Source: VFMC01 sp040398525
Lineage (GTDB): Bacteria > Actinomycetota > Acidimicrobiia > Acidimicrobiales > Ilumatobacteraceae
Reading direction: 5' to 3'
Assembly (NCBI GenBank): GCA_040398525.1
Contig: JBBATY010000002.1
Span: forward strand, 124,001 to 188,000
Length of the DNA: 64,000 nucleotides
Positions within the stretch are counted from its first letter, which is position 1; each line of letters begins with the position of its first letter. The notes under the pieces were generated by a model. That model saw nothing but the letters and a program-made list of their open reading frames with translations, was not told the origin of the DNA and did not search any database. Shown piece by piece: positions 8,043-16,725 of this stretch. Both the position numbers and the translations under genes were made by a program.

Positions 8043-9014
8043 GTGCGCTACGTGAAGCTCGGAACCACCGGATTGGACGTCTCGAGGCTGTGCCTCGGCT
8101 GCATGAGCTTCGGGGTGCCCGAGCGCGGCACCCACGAATGGACGTTGGACGAGGAAGCCAGCCGACCACTCATCCGTGCCGCGGTCGAGGCCGGGATCAA
8201 CTTCTTCGACACCGCCAACATGTATTCCGACGGCACGAGCGAGGAGTTCGTCGGGCGAGCTCTTGCCGAGCTCACGCGACGCGATGAGACGGTCATCGCA
8301 ACGAAGGTCTTCTACCCGATGAGCTCCGGGCCCAACGGTGGCGGCCTCTCGCGCAAGTCGATCATGCAGTCGATCGACGACAGCCTCCGGCGGCTGGGCA
8401 CCGACTACGTCGACCTCTACCAGATCCATCGGTTCGACCCCCACACTCCTGTCGCCGAGACGATGGAGGCGCTGCACGATGTGGTGAAGGCCGGCAAGGC
8501 CCGGTACATCGGCGCGTCGTCGATGTGGGCGTGGCAGTTCGCGGAGATGCAGCACACGGCCGAGCGGCATGGCTGGACCCGCTTCGTGTCGATGCAGAAC
8601 CATTACAACCTGCTCTACCGCGAGGAGGAGCGGGAGATGATGCCCCTGTGCCTGCACCAAGGCGTCGGAGCGATCCCGTGGAGCCCGCTCGCCCGGGGCC
8701 GTCTCACGCGCCCGCCGGCAACGATGACGCAGCGCGAGGAGAAGGACTTGGTCCTGAAGCACCTCTACCGGTCGGCCGACAACGAGATCATCACCAGCGT
8801 CGCCGAGATCGCCGAGCAACGAGGCGTCTCGATGGCCCAGGTGGCTCTTGCGTGGGTGGCGGGGCACCCGGCGGTGTCGGCGCCGATCGTCGGTGTCACG
8901 TCGCAGCGTCACCTCGACGACGCGCTGGCCGGGATCGAGCTCGAGTTGTCGGTCGAGGAGCGCTTCATGCTCGAGATCCACTACACCCCGCAACCGGTGC
9001 AGGGCCTGAGCTGA
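8043..9014 (+). CDS. Aldo/keto reductase
   Basis: Cytosolic NADPH-dependent oxidoreductase with a TIM barrel; the carbonyl substrate is not predictable. The 323-residue protein opens VRYVKLGTTGLDVSRLCLGCMSFG and has the complete tetrad D56 (FFDTANMYSDG), Y61, K88 (IATKVF) and H129 (YQIHR). The C-terminal VGVTSQRHLDDAL is the usual cofactor-phosphate region. It resembles the YajO/PdxI-like subgroup. GTG 8043 is chosen because the family N-terminus begins there, although the frame is open further upstream. It is convergent with the amidohydrolase gene. Confidence 0.88.
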   Translation: MRYVKLGTTGLDVSRLCLGCMSFGVPERGTHEWTLDEEASRPLIRAAVEAGINFFDTANMYSDGTSEEFVGRALAELTRRDETVIATKVFYPMSSGPNGGGLSRKSIMQSIDDSLRRLGTDYVDLYQIHRFDPHTPVAETMEALHDVVKAGKARYIGASSMWAWQFAEMQHTAERHGWTRFVSMQNHYNLLYREEEREMMPLCLHQGVGAIPWSPLARGRLTRPPATMTQREEKDLVLKHLYRSADNEIITSVAEIAEQRGVSMAQVALAWVAGHPAVSAPIVGVTSQRHLDDALAGIELELSVEERFMLEIHYTPQPVQGLS

Positions 9015-9050
9015 CGACGCATGGCCGGGGCTGGCGGCCCAGGCCTGCGG

Positions 9051-10436
9051 TCAGGTGGTGTAGTCCTGGATGCGGCGGCCGTGCGAACGGTCGGTGAGCG
9101 CGACGGCTCGTGAGCGGAACTCGTCGAGCAGTGCAGGCAGGTCGATGGTGAGCAGCCGGCGGTCGCGCATCAGCACCCGCCCAGCGACGATGGTGGTCCG
9201 GACATCGCTCGGCTGCAGGCTGTACACGAGGGCTGCGGCGAGATCGTGCAGGGGCTGGCAGTGGATCCCCGAGACGTCGACGAGGATCAGGTCGGCTGCG
9301 GCGCCGACGCGCACCGATCCGAGATCGTGGCTCCGACCGATCGTGGCGGCTGATCCGGGCCCGGCGAGATGCAGGGCGAGCGACCTGGTGAACCAGGTGG
9401 AGTCGCCCTCCGCCTGTTTCTGCGACATCGCAGCGACGCGCATGTTCTCGGCGATGTCGAGCGTGCTGTTGGAGGCCGCGCCGTCGGTGCAATAGCCGAC
9501 TGGCACGCCTGCCGCGAGCAGACCGCGGATCGGTGTCAGCGGCCCCAGGGCAAAGCGCAGGTAGCCCTTCGGCCCATGGGTGACGCCGACCCGATCGGCG
9601 TAGCGGGCGAGGACGGGAAGGTCGATCGGCACAATGCCGTTCCCGTGGGCGATGATCGCCCCTGCATCGAGCACCCCCGTCCGCTCGAGCACCTGGATCG
9701 GTGTCAGGGCGCGTTCGCGCAGGCTCACCTCGGTCTGGTGCATGTCCTCGGCTGCGTGGATGTGGACCCTGACGCCGAGGTCGCGGGCGGCATCCGCCGC
9801 GCGCGTCAGGTCGGCGTCGCTGCAGGTGTAGGGCGCATGGGGTGCGATGGAGGTCGTGATTCGTCCCCCGGCCGCGCCGTGCCAGTCGCGAGCGAACCCC
9901 ACCGATCGCTCGAACCCGTCGTCGCCCTGCGAGCTGAAGAACGCCGAGCCGAGGTCGGCGCGCATGCCGCTGTCGATCACTGCGCGAGCCGCCTGCTCCA
10001 TGAAGAAGTAGTGGTCGGCGACGGTCGTCACTCCGCACGAGATCATCTCTGCCGCCGCGGCCATCGTGCCGAGGTAGACGTCGTCGGGCTGGAGGTTGAC
10101 CTCCATCGGCCAGATGAAGTCGTCGAACCAGGCGCGGACGGTGACGTCCTCGGCTGCCCCGCGCAGCAGCGTCATGGCCGCATGGCAGTGGGTGTTGACG
10201 AACCCAGGCAGGAGGACGAGACCTCGGGCATCGATCACTTCGGCGGCGGCCACCTGCGGCAGCTCGTCGGTCGCAGAGGCGATCGCGGTGATCCGGCCGT
10301 CGGTGACCTCGACCGTGCACACCTGGAACTCGGCACGATCCGGTCCTGCTGCGACCAGGGTCGTGGCCCCCACCAGCACGAGGTCCGGGGCGCCAGCAGT
10401 GACGGGGGAGAGGTGGTCGTCGGCTCGGTCGGGCAC
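9051..10436 (-). CDS. Amidohydrolase, methylthioadenosine/S-adenosylhomocysteine deaminase-like
   Basis: Metal-dependent hydrolase of the cytosolic AtzA/TrzN/MtaD group, probably deaminating a purine nucleoside or a related ring. Within 461 residues: NTHCHAAMTLLRG (H83, H85 metal ligands), APHAPYTCSD, HIHAAEDMHQTE, AHGNG and CTDGAASNSTLD (catalytic Asp). The region GVTHGPKGYLRFALG replaces the usual HNPxSNxKLxSG loop, so substrate preference may differ from MTA/SAH deaminases. It starts at a GTG 6 bases after TAACGT and is divergent from the SDR gene across only 30 bases. Confidence 0.82.
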   Translation of the reverse strand: MPDRADDHLSPVTAGAPDLVLVGATTLVAAGPDRAEFQVCTVEVTDGRITAIASATDELPQVAAAEVIDARGLVLLPGFVNTHCHAAMTLLRGAAEDVTVRAWFDDFIWPMEVNLQPDDVYLGTMAAAAEMISCGVTTVADHYFFMEQAARAVIDSGMRADLGSAFFSSQGDDGFERSVGFARDWHGAAGGRITTSIAPHAPYTCSDADLTRAADAARDLGVRVHIHAAEDMHQTEVSLRERALTPIQVLERTGVLDAGAIIAHGNGIVPIDLPVLARYADRVGVTHGPKGYLRFALGPLTPIRGLLAAGVPVGYCTDGAASNSTLDIAENMRVAAMSQKQAEGDSTWFTRSLALHLAGPGSAATIGRSHDLGSVRVGAAADLILVDVSGIHCQPLHDLAAALVYSLQPSDVRTTIVAGRVLMRDRRLLTIDLPALLDEFRSRAVALTDRSHGRRIQDYTT

Positions 10437-10442
10437 GGCGAG

Positions 10443-10448
10443 ACGTTA
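10443..10448 (-). promoter_or_regulatory. -10 hexamer of the amidohydrolase gene
   Basis: TAACGT on the minus strand, 6 bases before the GTG at 10436. It lies 6 bases from the oppositely oriented SDR hexamer. Confidence 0.5.
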
Positions 10449-10454
10449 CTGCCA

Positions 10455-10460
10455 TAGCCT
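10455..10460 (+). promoter_or_regulatory. -10 hexamer of the SDR gene
   Basis: TAGCCT, 6 bases before the GTG at 10467. Confidence 0.5.
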
Positions 10461-10466
10461 TGAGGG

Positions 10467-11459
10467 GTGGCACTGGCAGACGTGATCGACGCACTGGTCG
10501 AGGCGCCCATCGGGCCCAGCTTCACTCGGGTCGGCTACGAGGTCCGGTCGCGCCTCGAACACTGGCGTGCGCTCGACTCGTATCGAGCCGACGGGCGCGT
10601 CGTCGTGCTGACGGGGGCGACGTCCGGTCTCGGCTTGGCAGCCGCGGAGCAACTGGCCCGCTGCGGAGCGACGGTGGTGCTGGTCGGGCGCGACGCCGAG
10701 CGCTGTGAACGGGTGCGGAGTGAGCTGTCGGCTCGCACGGGCAACACGTCGCTGTCGACCTTGGTCGCCGATCTCGGCGATCTTGCAGCGGTCCGGGGTG
10801 CTGCGGCCGAGCTGCAGCGTCGGTATTCGGTGATCGACGTCCTCGTGCACAACGCTGGCGCCCTGTCGGCCCATCGGCAGCAGACAGCCGACGGCCTGGA
10901 GGCGACGGTGGCGAGCCAGGTGGTCGGACCGTTCCTTCTGACCGCGCTGCTGCTCGAGCAGCTGCGCGCAGCTCGGTCCGGCCGAGTGATCACGATGTCG
11001 TCGGGCGGGATGTACGCCTCTGCGCTCGAGGTCGACAAGCTCCAGATGGGCGACGACTATCGCGGCGCCGAGCAGTACGCGCGGGCGAAGCGGGCACAGG
11101 TGACGCTCAACGAGATGTGGGCTGCCCACCCCCGCACAACGGGCGTGACCTTCCATGCAGTGCACCCGGGCTGGGCCGATACACCGGGTGTCGCTGCCTC
11201 GCTGCCCACGTTCCGCAGGGTGGTCGGGCCCCTGCTGCGCAGCCCCGGACAAGGCGCCGACACGATGGCGTGGCTGGCGCTCGACGATGCCGCGTCGGAG
11301 GTCGATGGGCGGTTCTGGCTCGATCGTCGCCAGCGACCCATCCACCGCTTGCCCACGACGCGTCGCAGCGATACTCCGGAGCGTCGGCGCGCGTTGTGGA
11401 ACTGGTGTGCGCAGGTCGCCGGGCTCGATCCGCAGACCCTCGCCGAGCTTCCCCGATGA
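10467..11459 (+). CDS. Short-chain dehydrogenase/reductase (DHRS12/retinol dehydrogenase-like)
   Basis: NAD(P)-dependent oxidoreductase of 330 residues. An approximately 40-residue N-terminal extension precedes the Rossmann motif TGATSGLG (49-56). VLVHNAG is the NAG motif. The catalytic set is SS at 178-179, Y204 and K208 (EQYARAK), and PGWADTPG follows. The extension and the C-terminal tail (RPIHRLPTTRRS) resemble DHRS12-type proteins. The substrate is unknown. The stop overlaps the next ATG by 4 bases, so the pair is translationally coupled. Confidence 0.85.
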   Translation: MALADVIDALVEAPIGPSFTRVGYEVRSRLEHWRALDSYRADGRVVVLTGATSGLGLAAAEQLARCGATVVLVGRDAERCERVRSELSARTGNTSLSTLVADLGDLAAVRGAAAELQRRYSVIDVLVHNAGALSAHRQQTADGLEATVASQVVGPFLLTALLLEQLRAARSGRVITMSSGGMYASALEVDKLQMGDDYRGAEQYARAKRAQVTLNEMWAAHPRTTGVTFHAVHPGWADTPGVAASLPTFRRVVGPLLRSPGQGADTMAWLALDDAASEVDGRFWLDRRQRPIHRLPTTRRSDTPERRRALWNWCAQVAGLDPQTLAELPR

Positions 11460-11827
11460 CGGCTGCCCCGCCGAGCAAGCCCTGTGCGTCGTGCGGGCGC
11501 GAGATGACCTGGCGGAAGGCCTGGGAGCGGGTGTGGCCGGAGGTCCGGTACTGCTCCGACGCCTGCCGACGCCGCAAGGTCAGCGACGTCGATCGTTCGC
11601 TCGAGCAGGCCATCGTCGGTCTGCTCACAGGGCGGGCGCGCGGCGCGACCATCTGCCCCAGCGAGGCCGCCCGGGCCGTGGGTGGCGATGAGTGGCGTGA
11701 CCTGATGGAACCGGCCAGGGCCGCTGCTCGCAGGCTGCACGCCGCAGGCACCGTGGAGATCACCCAGCAGGGTCGACCTGTCGATCCGTCGCGCGCCAGG
11801 GGTCCGATCCGCATCCGCCTGGTCTGA
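11456..11827 (+). CDS. DUF2256-DUF3253 fusion protein
   Basis: A two-domain protein of 123 residues. The N-terminal part (about 8-42) is a DUF2256 zinc-ribbon-like module: CASCGREMTWRKAWE followed by YCSDACRRRK, four metal-binding cysteines. The C-terminal part (about 47-123) is DUF3253: ICPSEAARAVGGDEWRDLM, a winged-helix-like fold ending GPIRIRLV. In other bacteria these occur separately or fused. The function is unknown; nucleic acid binding is a guess from the folds. ATG 11456 overlaps the SDR stop. Confidence 0.85.
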   Translation: MTAAPPSKPCASCGREMTWRKAWERVWPEVRYCSDACRRRKVSDVDRSLEQAIVGLLTGRARGATICPSEAARAVGGDEWRDLMEPARAAARRLHAAGTVEITQQGRPVDPSRARGPIRIRLV

Positions 11828-11848
11828 CCCCCGGTTCGCTGGCCACCG

Positions 11849-13858
11849 ATGTCGGAGGTCCGCGAGACTGGGGCTGTGACATCCCCGAGCATGCTGTGGT
11901 CGCCGCCCGACGACATCCGCGAGCGGACCAGGATCGGTGCGTTCATCCGCTGGCTCGCCGACCACGGGCACCCCGGCCTCGACGACTACGACGACCTGTG
12001 GCGCTGGTCGGTCGACGACCTGCCCGGGTTCTGGGGCGCGGTCTGGGAGTTCTTCGGGGTGCGATCCCGCGCACCGGTCACCGCTGTGCTCGGCGACGGC
12101 TCGATGCCGGGCACCCACTGGTTCGAGGGGGCGATGCTGAACTACGCCGAGCACGCCCTTGCGCATCGTGGGTCACAACCGGCCCTGGTCGCCCTGTCGC
12201 AGACCCGCGACCGAGCGGAACTGAGCCGCGACGACCTCCGCCGCCGTGTCGCCGAGGTCCGTGCAGGGTTGCTGGCGCTCGGTGTCGGGCGAGGCGACCG
12301 GGTCGCTGCCTACATGCCGAATGTGGCCGAAACGGTGGTTGCCTTCCTGGCGACCGCGAGCCTCGGTGCCGTGTGGAGCTCGTGCGCTCCGGAGTTCGGT
12401 GTACAGGCGGTGCTCGACCGGTTCGGGCAGATCGACCCGGTCGTGCTGCTCGCCGTCGACGGCTACAGATACGGCGCACGCGACATCGACCGCAGCGACG
12501 AGCTCGTGCAGATCCGGGCTGGTCTTCCGGGGCTTCGAGCCACGGTGGTGCTGCGCGCGCTGCGCCCCGAGGCCCCGCTGCCGGACGGAGCGATCGACTG
12601 GACGGCGCTCGCCGTGCCGACCCGGGACGAGCTCGAGTTCGAGGCCGTTCCGTTCGATCATCCGCTCTACGTCCTGTACTCGTCGGGCACCACGGGTTTG
12701 CCGAAACCGATCGTCCACGGCCACGGAGGCATCCTGCTCGTCCACCTGAAGGACCTCGGGTTGATGAGCGACATCGGGCCGGACGACCGGTTCTTCTGGT
12801 TCTCCACCACCGGCTGGATGATGTGGAACTACCTCGTGTCCGGCCTCGTGCTCGGCAGCGCCATCGTGCTGTTCGACGGTGACCCGGCCTTCCCATCGCT
12901 CGACACCCTCTGGCAGATCGCCGCCGACGAGCGAGTCACCTGGTTCGGTGGCAGCGCGCCCTACATCGTCGCCTGCCGCAAGGCGGGCCTGCGACCGGGC
13001 GACGACCACGACCTCTCGTCGCTTCGCGCTGTCGGCTCCACCGGTGCGCCATTGCCCCCCGAGGGCTTCCGCTGGGTGTACGAGGCCGTGAAGCCCGATG
13101 TGCTGCTGTCGTCGATCAGTGGGGGGACCGACATCTGCTCGGCGTTCGTCGGTGGTTGCCCATTGGTGCCCGTCTGGGAGGGTGAGATCTCGTGCCGATT
13201 CCTGGCGTGCGCGGTCGAGGCTTTCGACGACACCGGCCGCCCCCTCGAGGGTGAGCAGGGTGAGTTGGTGGTCACCCGCCCGCTGCCCTCCATGCCGATC
13301 GGCTTCTGGAACGACCCTGACGGGTCGCGGTACCGCGCTGCCTACTTCGAGACGTACCCCGGTGTCTGGCGGCACGGCGACTGGATCACGATCACCGAGC
13401 GCGGATCGTGCGTGATCAGTGGACGCTCGGATGCCACCTTGAACCGCAGCGGGGTGCGGATCGGCACCGCAGAGATCTATCGCGTGGTCGACACCGTTGG
13501 CGGGATCGACGACAGCCTGATCGTCCATCTGGAGGATCCGACCGGCGAGGGGCCCGGCACCCTGGTGCTGCTCGTCGCGCTCGCGACCGGTGACGACACC
13601 GTGCCCCCGGAGGTCGTAGCGGCGTTGCGTACGGCGTTGCGCACGAGCCTGTCGCCGAGGCACGTGCCCGACGAGGTGCACGCGGTACGGGCCATCCCCA
13701 CCACGCTGTCCGGCAAGAAGCTCGAGTTGCCGGTCAAGAAGATCCTCCGTGGCGCGCATGTCGACGACGTGGCAGCCCGAGGTGCGCTCAAGGACCCGAG
13801 CGCGCTCGACGATGTGGCCCGCCTCGCCGAGGCCCGCCGGCTGCCGTCGGCCCCCTGA
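11849..13858 (+). CDS. Acetoacetyl-CoA synthetase
   Basis: Adenylate-forming enzyme that activates acetoacetate to acetoacetyl-CoA, for ketone-body or polyhydroxyalkanoate-linked metabolism. The 669-residue length and the N-terminal WSPPDDIRERTRIGAF and WRWSVDDLPGFW motifs separate it from acetyl-CoA synthetase. Core motifs are YSSGTTGLPKPI (P-loop), WRHGDW, SGRSDATLNRSGVRIG and the C-terminal catalytic-lysine region TLSGKKLELPVKK. The start may instead be the GTG at 11876, which would shorten it by nine residues. It is 21 bases after the DUF2256 gene and likely in the same unit. Confidence 0.9.
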   Translation: MSEVRETGAVTSPSMLWSPPDDIRERTRIGAFIRWLADHGHPGLDDYDDLWRWSVDDLPGFWGAVWEFFGVRSRAPVTAVLGDGSMPGTHWFEGAMLNYAEHALAHRGSQPALVALSQTRDRAELSRDDLRRRVAEVRAGLLALGVGRGDRVAAYMPNVAETVVAFLATASLGAVWSSCAPEFGVQAVLDRFGQIDPVVLLAVDGYRYGARDIDRSDELVQIRAGLPGLRATVVLRALRPEAPLPDGAIDWTALAVPTRDELEFEAVPFDHPLYVLYSSGTTGLPKPIVHGHGGILLVHLKDLGLMSDIGPDDRFFWFSTTGWMMWNYLVSGLVLGSAIVLFDGDPAFPSLDTLWQIAADERVTWFGGSAPYIVACRKAGLRPGDDHDLSSLRAVGSTGAPLPPEGFRWVYEAVKPDVLLSSISGGTDICSAFVGGCPLVPVWEGEISCRFLACAVEAFDDTGRPLEGEQGELVVTRPLPSMPIGFWNDPDGSRYRAAYFETYPGVWRHGDWITITERGSCVISGRSDATLNRSGVRIGTAEIYRVVDTVGGIDDSLIVHLEDPTGEGPGTLVLLVALATGDDTVPPEVVAALRTALRTSLSPRHVPDEVHAVRAIPTTLSGKKLELPVKKILRGAHVDDVAARGALKDPSALDDVARLAEARRLPSAP

Positions 13859-13897
13859 GCCGGGCAACGACAGCACCACGGCGCCGGCGATCCGTGG

Positions 13898-13903
13898 CAG
13901 CAT
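13898..13903 (+). promoter_or_regulatory. Candidate -10 of the phytanoyl-CoA dioxygenase-like gene
   Basis: CAGCAT, 6 bases before the ATG at 13910, the same sequence and spacing as at the aldo/keto reductase gene. Confidence 0.3.
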
Positions 13904-13909
13904 GGAGCC

Positions 13910-14842
13910 ATGACCGATGTTGCGACGCTCAGCGCCACCGACCCCCGACCCGCTCAGCGCTCGGCGCTCGGCGAGCAGTTCGTGTCCGACGGGTTCGTGG
14001 TGGTCGAGGACCTTGTGTCGCCCGCGGAGCTCGAGACGGTCATCGCCGATGCGGCGAGGTTCGCCCGCAGCGAGTACCGCGTCCTGAACCCACCGGACCT
14101 GCCCGCCGGCGCCACCGACGACGAGGCCCTGCAGCAGATCCTGGCCATCCATCACCCACACTGGGTCAGCGAGGTCGCCCGGTCGATGATCGTGCACCCT
14201 GGGATCGTCGACGTGCTGCGGCAGATCACTGCGGCTCACCTCCCGCACTGGGACGGGTCCGTGAAGTGCTGCCAGTCGATCCTGTTCGTGAAGGGGCCGG
14301 GGATGCCGGGCCAGGCCTGGCACCAGGACGAGCGCTACATCCCGACGCGCGACCGGTCGCTGGTCGGTGCGTGGATCGCGCTCGACGACGCGACGATCGA
14401 CAACGGCTGCCTGTGGGTGGTGCCCGGATCGCATCGCAACGGGTACTTCTGGCCGACCCGCGCCCACGGTGACCCGGAGGAGTACGACCCCTCCGATCAG
14501 GCCTACGGCTTCGACGAGTCCGCCGGGGTGCCCGTCGAGGTCAAGGCCGGGTCGGTGGTGTTCTTCAACGGCTACACCCTCCATCGGTCGCTGCGCAACC
14601 GCACGCAGGGCTATCGCCGGGCATTGGTGAACCACTATCTCAATGCGTGGTCGCTGCTGCCGTGGAAGACCATCGGCACGCTGCCGGGCCTCGACATCCC
14701 GACGCTCGACAACCGCGACGTGGTCCCCGTCGGCTACGACCCCTATGCCGACAAGGGCTACCGGCCCACGCCGAAGTCGGCGTTCCTCCGGCCCGTCGGC
14801 CCCCATCAGTCGTGGCCCGACGAGGAGCCGGAAGACAGCTGA
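13910..14842 (+). CDS. Phytanoyl-CoA dioxygenase family protein (Fe(II)/2-oxoglutarate oxygenase)
   Basis: Jelly-roll oxygenase of 310 residues that probably hydroxylates a small molecule. Iron ligands are H138 and D140 (WHQDERYIPTRD) and H225 (GYTLHRS), with R234-R236 nearby for 2-oxoglutarate. VPGSHRNGYFWP is typical of the family. The family covers fatty acyl-CoA, amino-acid and osmolyte hydroxylases, so the substrate cannot be assigned; proximity to acetoacetyl-CoA synthetase is suggestive only. Confidence 0.85.
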   Translation: MTDVATLSATDPRPAQRSALGEQFVSDGFVVVEDLVSPAELETVIADAARFARSEYRVLNPPDLPAGATDDEALQQILAIHHPHWVSEVARSMIVHPGIVDVLRQITAAHLPHWDGSVKCCQSILFVKGPGMPGQAWHQDERYIPTRDRSLVGAWIALDDATIDNGCLWVVPGSHRNGYFWPTRAHGDPEEYDPSDQAYGFDESAGVPVEVKAGSVVFFNGYTLHRSLRNRTQGYRRALVNHYLNAWSLLPWKTIGTLPGLDIPTLDNRDVVPVGYDPYADKGYRPTPKSAFLRPVGPHQSWPDEEPEDS

Positions 14843-14868
14843 CCACGCCATCGAGCGACGGGTCGCGG

Positions 14869-14874
14869 TAGCGT
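14869..14874 (+). promoter_or_regulatory. -10 hexamer of pimA
   Basis: TAGCGT, 7 bases before the pimA GTG. Confidence 0.5.
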
Positions 14875-14881
14875 CGGCGGG

Positions 14882-16108
14882 GTGAGCGCCGACGGGGTGG
14901 CCGACAGCGGTCGGGGCAGGCCCATCCGCGTGGGCATGATCTGCCCGTACAGCCTCTCGGTTCCCGGTGGAGTGCAGGCTCAGGTGCTCGGTCTGGCGAG
15001 GGAGTTGCGTCGCTGCGGTGTCGAGGTCCGGGTGCTCGCTCCGTGCGACGGCCCACCGCCGGCGACGTTCGTCACCCCGCTCGGCGACAGCCTGCCGACG
15101 GCCACCAACGGGTCGGTCGCTCCGCTTGCTCCCGATCCGTCCTGCCAACTGCGCACCATCCGGGCCCTCACCGACGAGGCGTTCGACGTCTTGCACCTGC
15201 ACGAGCCGTTTGCCCCAGGCCCCACGCAGACCGCCTTGCTGGTGAACACCGCTCCGATCGTCGCCACGTTCCATGCGGCCGGGAACACCACGGCGTATCG
15301 GTACCTCCGGCGCGCGATCCTGGCTGCGAGCGATCGCATCGCTCTGCGAGTCGCCGTGTCGAACGATGCTCGCGACCTGGCACAGCAGTTCATCGGGGGC
15401 GACTACGACGTGCTCTTCAACGGCGTCGAGCTCGAGACGTTCCGGGCCTCGTCGCCGCATCCGGCCACAGGGCCGACGATCTTCTTCATCGGCCGTCACG
15501 AGGACCGCAAGGGCCTCGGTGTGCTGCTCGAGGCGATGCGCCACGTCCCTGACGACGTGCGGCTGTGGATCGGTGGCACCGGTCCGGACACCGCCGAGTT
15601 GAAGGCCCGCTACGCCGCCGATGCTCGCCTCGAATGGCTGGGTCGAGTCAGCGACCAGGAGAAATTGGCCCGCCTCAAAGGCGCCACGGTGTTCTGCGCC
15701 CCATCGCTGCGAGGTGAGTCGTTCGGTGTCGTGCTCGCCGAGGCGATGGCGGCGGGCACTGCCGTGGTGGCGAGCGCTCTGGACGGGTACCGCAACGTCG
15801 CCACCGACGGGGTCGATGCTGTGCTCGTGCCCGCCGGTGACGCCGAAGCGCTCGGCCAGGCGCTCAGTGCGCTTCTGGTCGACCCGCAGCGACGGGGCCA
15901 ACTCGAGGCTGCGGGGGCCCGCCGGGCCGAGGAGCTGTCGATGGCCCGTCTGGCTGCCGAGTACCGGGTGCGGTATGAGCGGTTGCTCGCCGAGCCGCTG
16001 CCACTGGTGGAGCGACCGGCCCGAGGGCTGTGGTCGCGTATGCTGACTGCAGCGTTCGGCCGGCACCTGCCGGATCCCCGAGTCGCCGACGATCGGAGTT
16101 CTCGGTGA
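14882..16108 (+). CDS. pimA: Phosphatidylinositol alpha-mannosyltransferase
   Basis: GT4 glycosyltransferase that transfers mannose from GDP-Man to phosphatidylinositol on the cytosolic face of the membrane. After a short N-terminal extension, VGMICPYSLSVPGGVQAQVLGLA matches the PimA N-terminus. LHLHEPFAPGPTQTALL and APSLRGESFGVVLAEAMAAG (donor-binding EX7E-type region) are also conserved. At 408 residues it is longer than mycobacterial PimA through terminal extensions. The preceding gene in the mycobacterial order, patA, is displaced to 7042. The stop overlaps the lemA GTG by 4 bases. Confidence 0.88.
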   Translation: MSADGVADSGRGRPIRVGMICPYSLSVPGGVQAQVLGLARELRRCGVEVRVLAPCDGPPPATFVTPLGDSLPTATNGSVAPLAPDPSCQLRTIRALTDEAFDVLHLHEPFAPGPTQTALLVNTAPIVATFHAAGNTTAYRYLRRAILAASDRIALRVAVSNDARDLAQQFIGGDYDVLFNGVELETFRASSPHPATGPTIFFIGRHEDRKGLGVLLEAMRHVPDDVRLWIGGTGPDTAELKARYAADARLEWLGRVSDQEKLARLKGATVFCAPSLRGESFGVVLAEAMAAGTAVVASALDGYRNVATDGVDAVLVPAGDAEALGQALSALLVDPQRRGQLEAAGARRAEELSMARLAAEYRVRYERLLAEPLPLVERPARGLWSRMLTAAFGRHLPDPRVADDRSSR

Positions 16109-16656
16109 TCTGGATCATCCTCGGCGTCATCGTCGTGCTTGTGCTCGCCGTCATCGGCATCTACAACGGCCTCGTCCGAGCGCGCAACCAGGTCGACAAT
16201 GCCTGGTCGCAGATCGACGTCCAGCTGAAGCGGCGGATCGATCTGATCCCCAACCTCGTCGAGACGGTGAAGGGCTACGCCGCGCACGAGCGCGAGACGC
16301 TCGAGGCAGTGATCCGGGCCCGCAACGCTGCAATGGCCGCTCCGGCCGGCGACCCCCACGCGCAGGCCAACGCCGACAACATGATCACCTCGGCGTTGCG
16401 GCAACTGTTCGCGCTGAGCGAGGCGTACCCCGATCTGAAAGCCAACCAGAACTTCCTCGCCCTGCAGGAGGAGCTGACGGCCACCGAGGGCCGCGTCGCC
16501 TACGCGCGGCAGTTCTACAACGACTCGGTGCTTTCCTACAACAACAAGCTCCAGACCTTCCCGACGGTCGTGCTGGCCGGCATGTTCAACTTCACCAAGC
16601 GCGACTACTTCGAGGTCGATGGTGCCGAGCGCGAGGTGCCCAAGGTCGAGTTCTGA
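16105..16656 (+). CDS. lemA: LemA family membrane protein
   Basis: A single N-terminal transmembrane helix (about 2-21) is followed by the LemA helical domain. Diagnostic stretches are ARNQVDNAWSQIDVQLKRR, DLIPNLVETVKGYAAHE and the C-terminal YNNKLQTFPTVVLAGMFNF. LemA proteins are envelope proteins of unclear function and often neighbour M48 proteases, as here. The 183-residue length is typical. GTG 16105 overlaps the pimA stop, so the start is decided by coupling rather than by a ribosome-binding site. Confidence 0.9.
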   Translation: MIWIILGVIVVLVLAVIGIYNGLVRARNQVDNAWSQIDVQLKRRIDLIPNLVETVKGYAAHERETLEAVIRARNAAMAAPAGDPHAQANADNMITSALRQLFALSEAYPDLKANQNFLALQEELTATEGRVAYARQFYNDSVLSYNNKLQTFPTVVLAGMFNFTKRDYFEVDGAEREVPKVEF

Positions 16657-16668
16657 CTTGCCCTGCGG

Positions 16669-16682
16669 CCGCTACGCAGCGG
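16669..16682 (+). other. Hairpin between lemA and htpX
   Basis: CCGCT (16669-16673) and AGCGG (16678-16682) with an ACGC loop, extendable by a G-T pair. It lies 12 bases after the lemA stop with no T-run. Confidence 0.3.
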
Positions 16683-16709
16683 TGGAAGCGCAGGCGACGC
16701 CGGTGCCAG

Positions 16710-16715
16710 TACCCT
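16710..16715 (+). promoter_or_regulatory. Candidate -10 hexamer of htpX
   Basis: TACCCT, 10 bases before the ATG at 16726. Confidence 0.4.
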
Positions 16716-16725
16716 GAGGGGTCTG

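Noticed and set aside
9051..10436. Atrazine or triazine hydrolase
   Set aside because: The resemblance is to the whole superfamily; the metal-ligand set is shared with nucleoside deaminases and nothing indicates a xenobiotic substrate.
12173..16066. Very long open frame antisense to the acetoacetyl-CoA synthetase, dioxygenase and pimA genes
   Set aside because: GC-rich coding DNA routinely leaves one antisense frame open. The translation is Arg/His/Gly-rich with no recognisable domain, while the plus-strand genes have complete motifs. The same applies to long antisense frames at 38799-42995 and 58010-62056.
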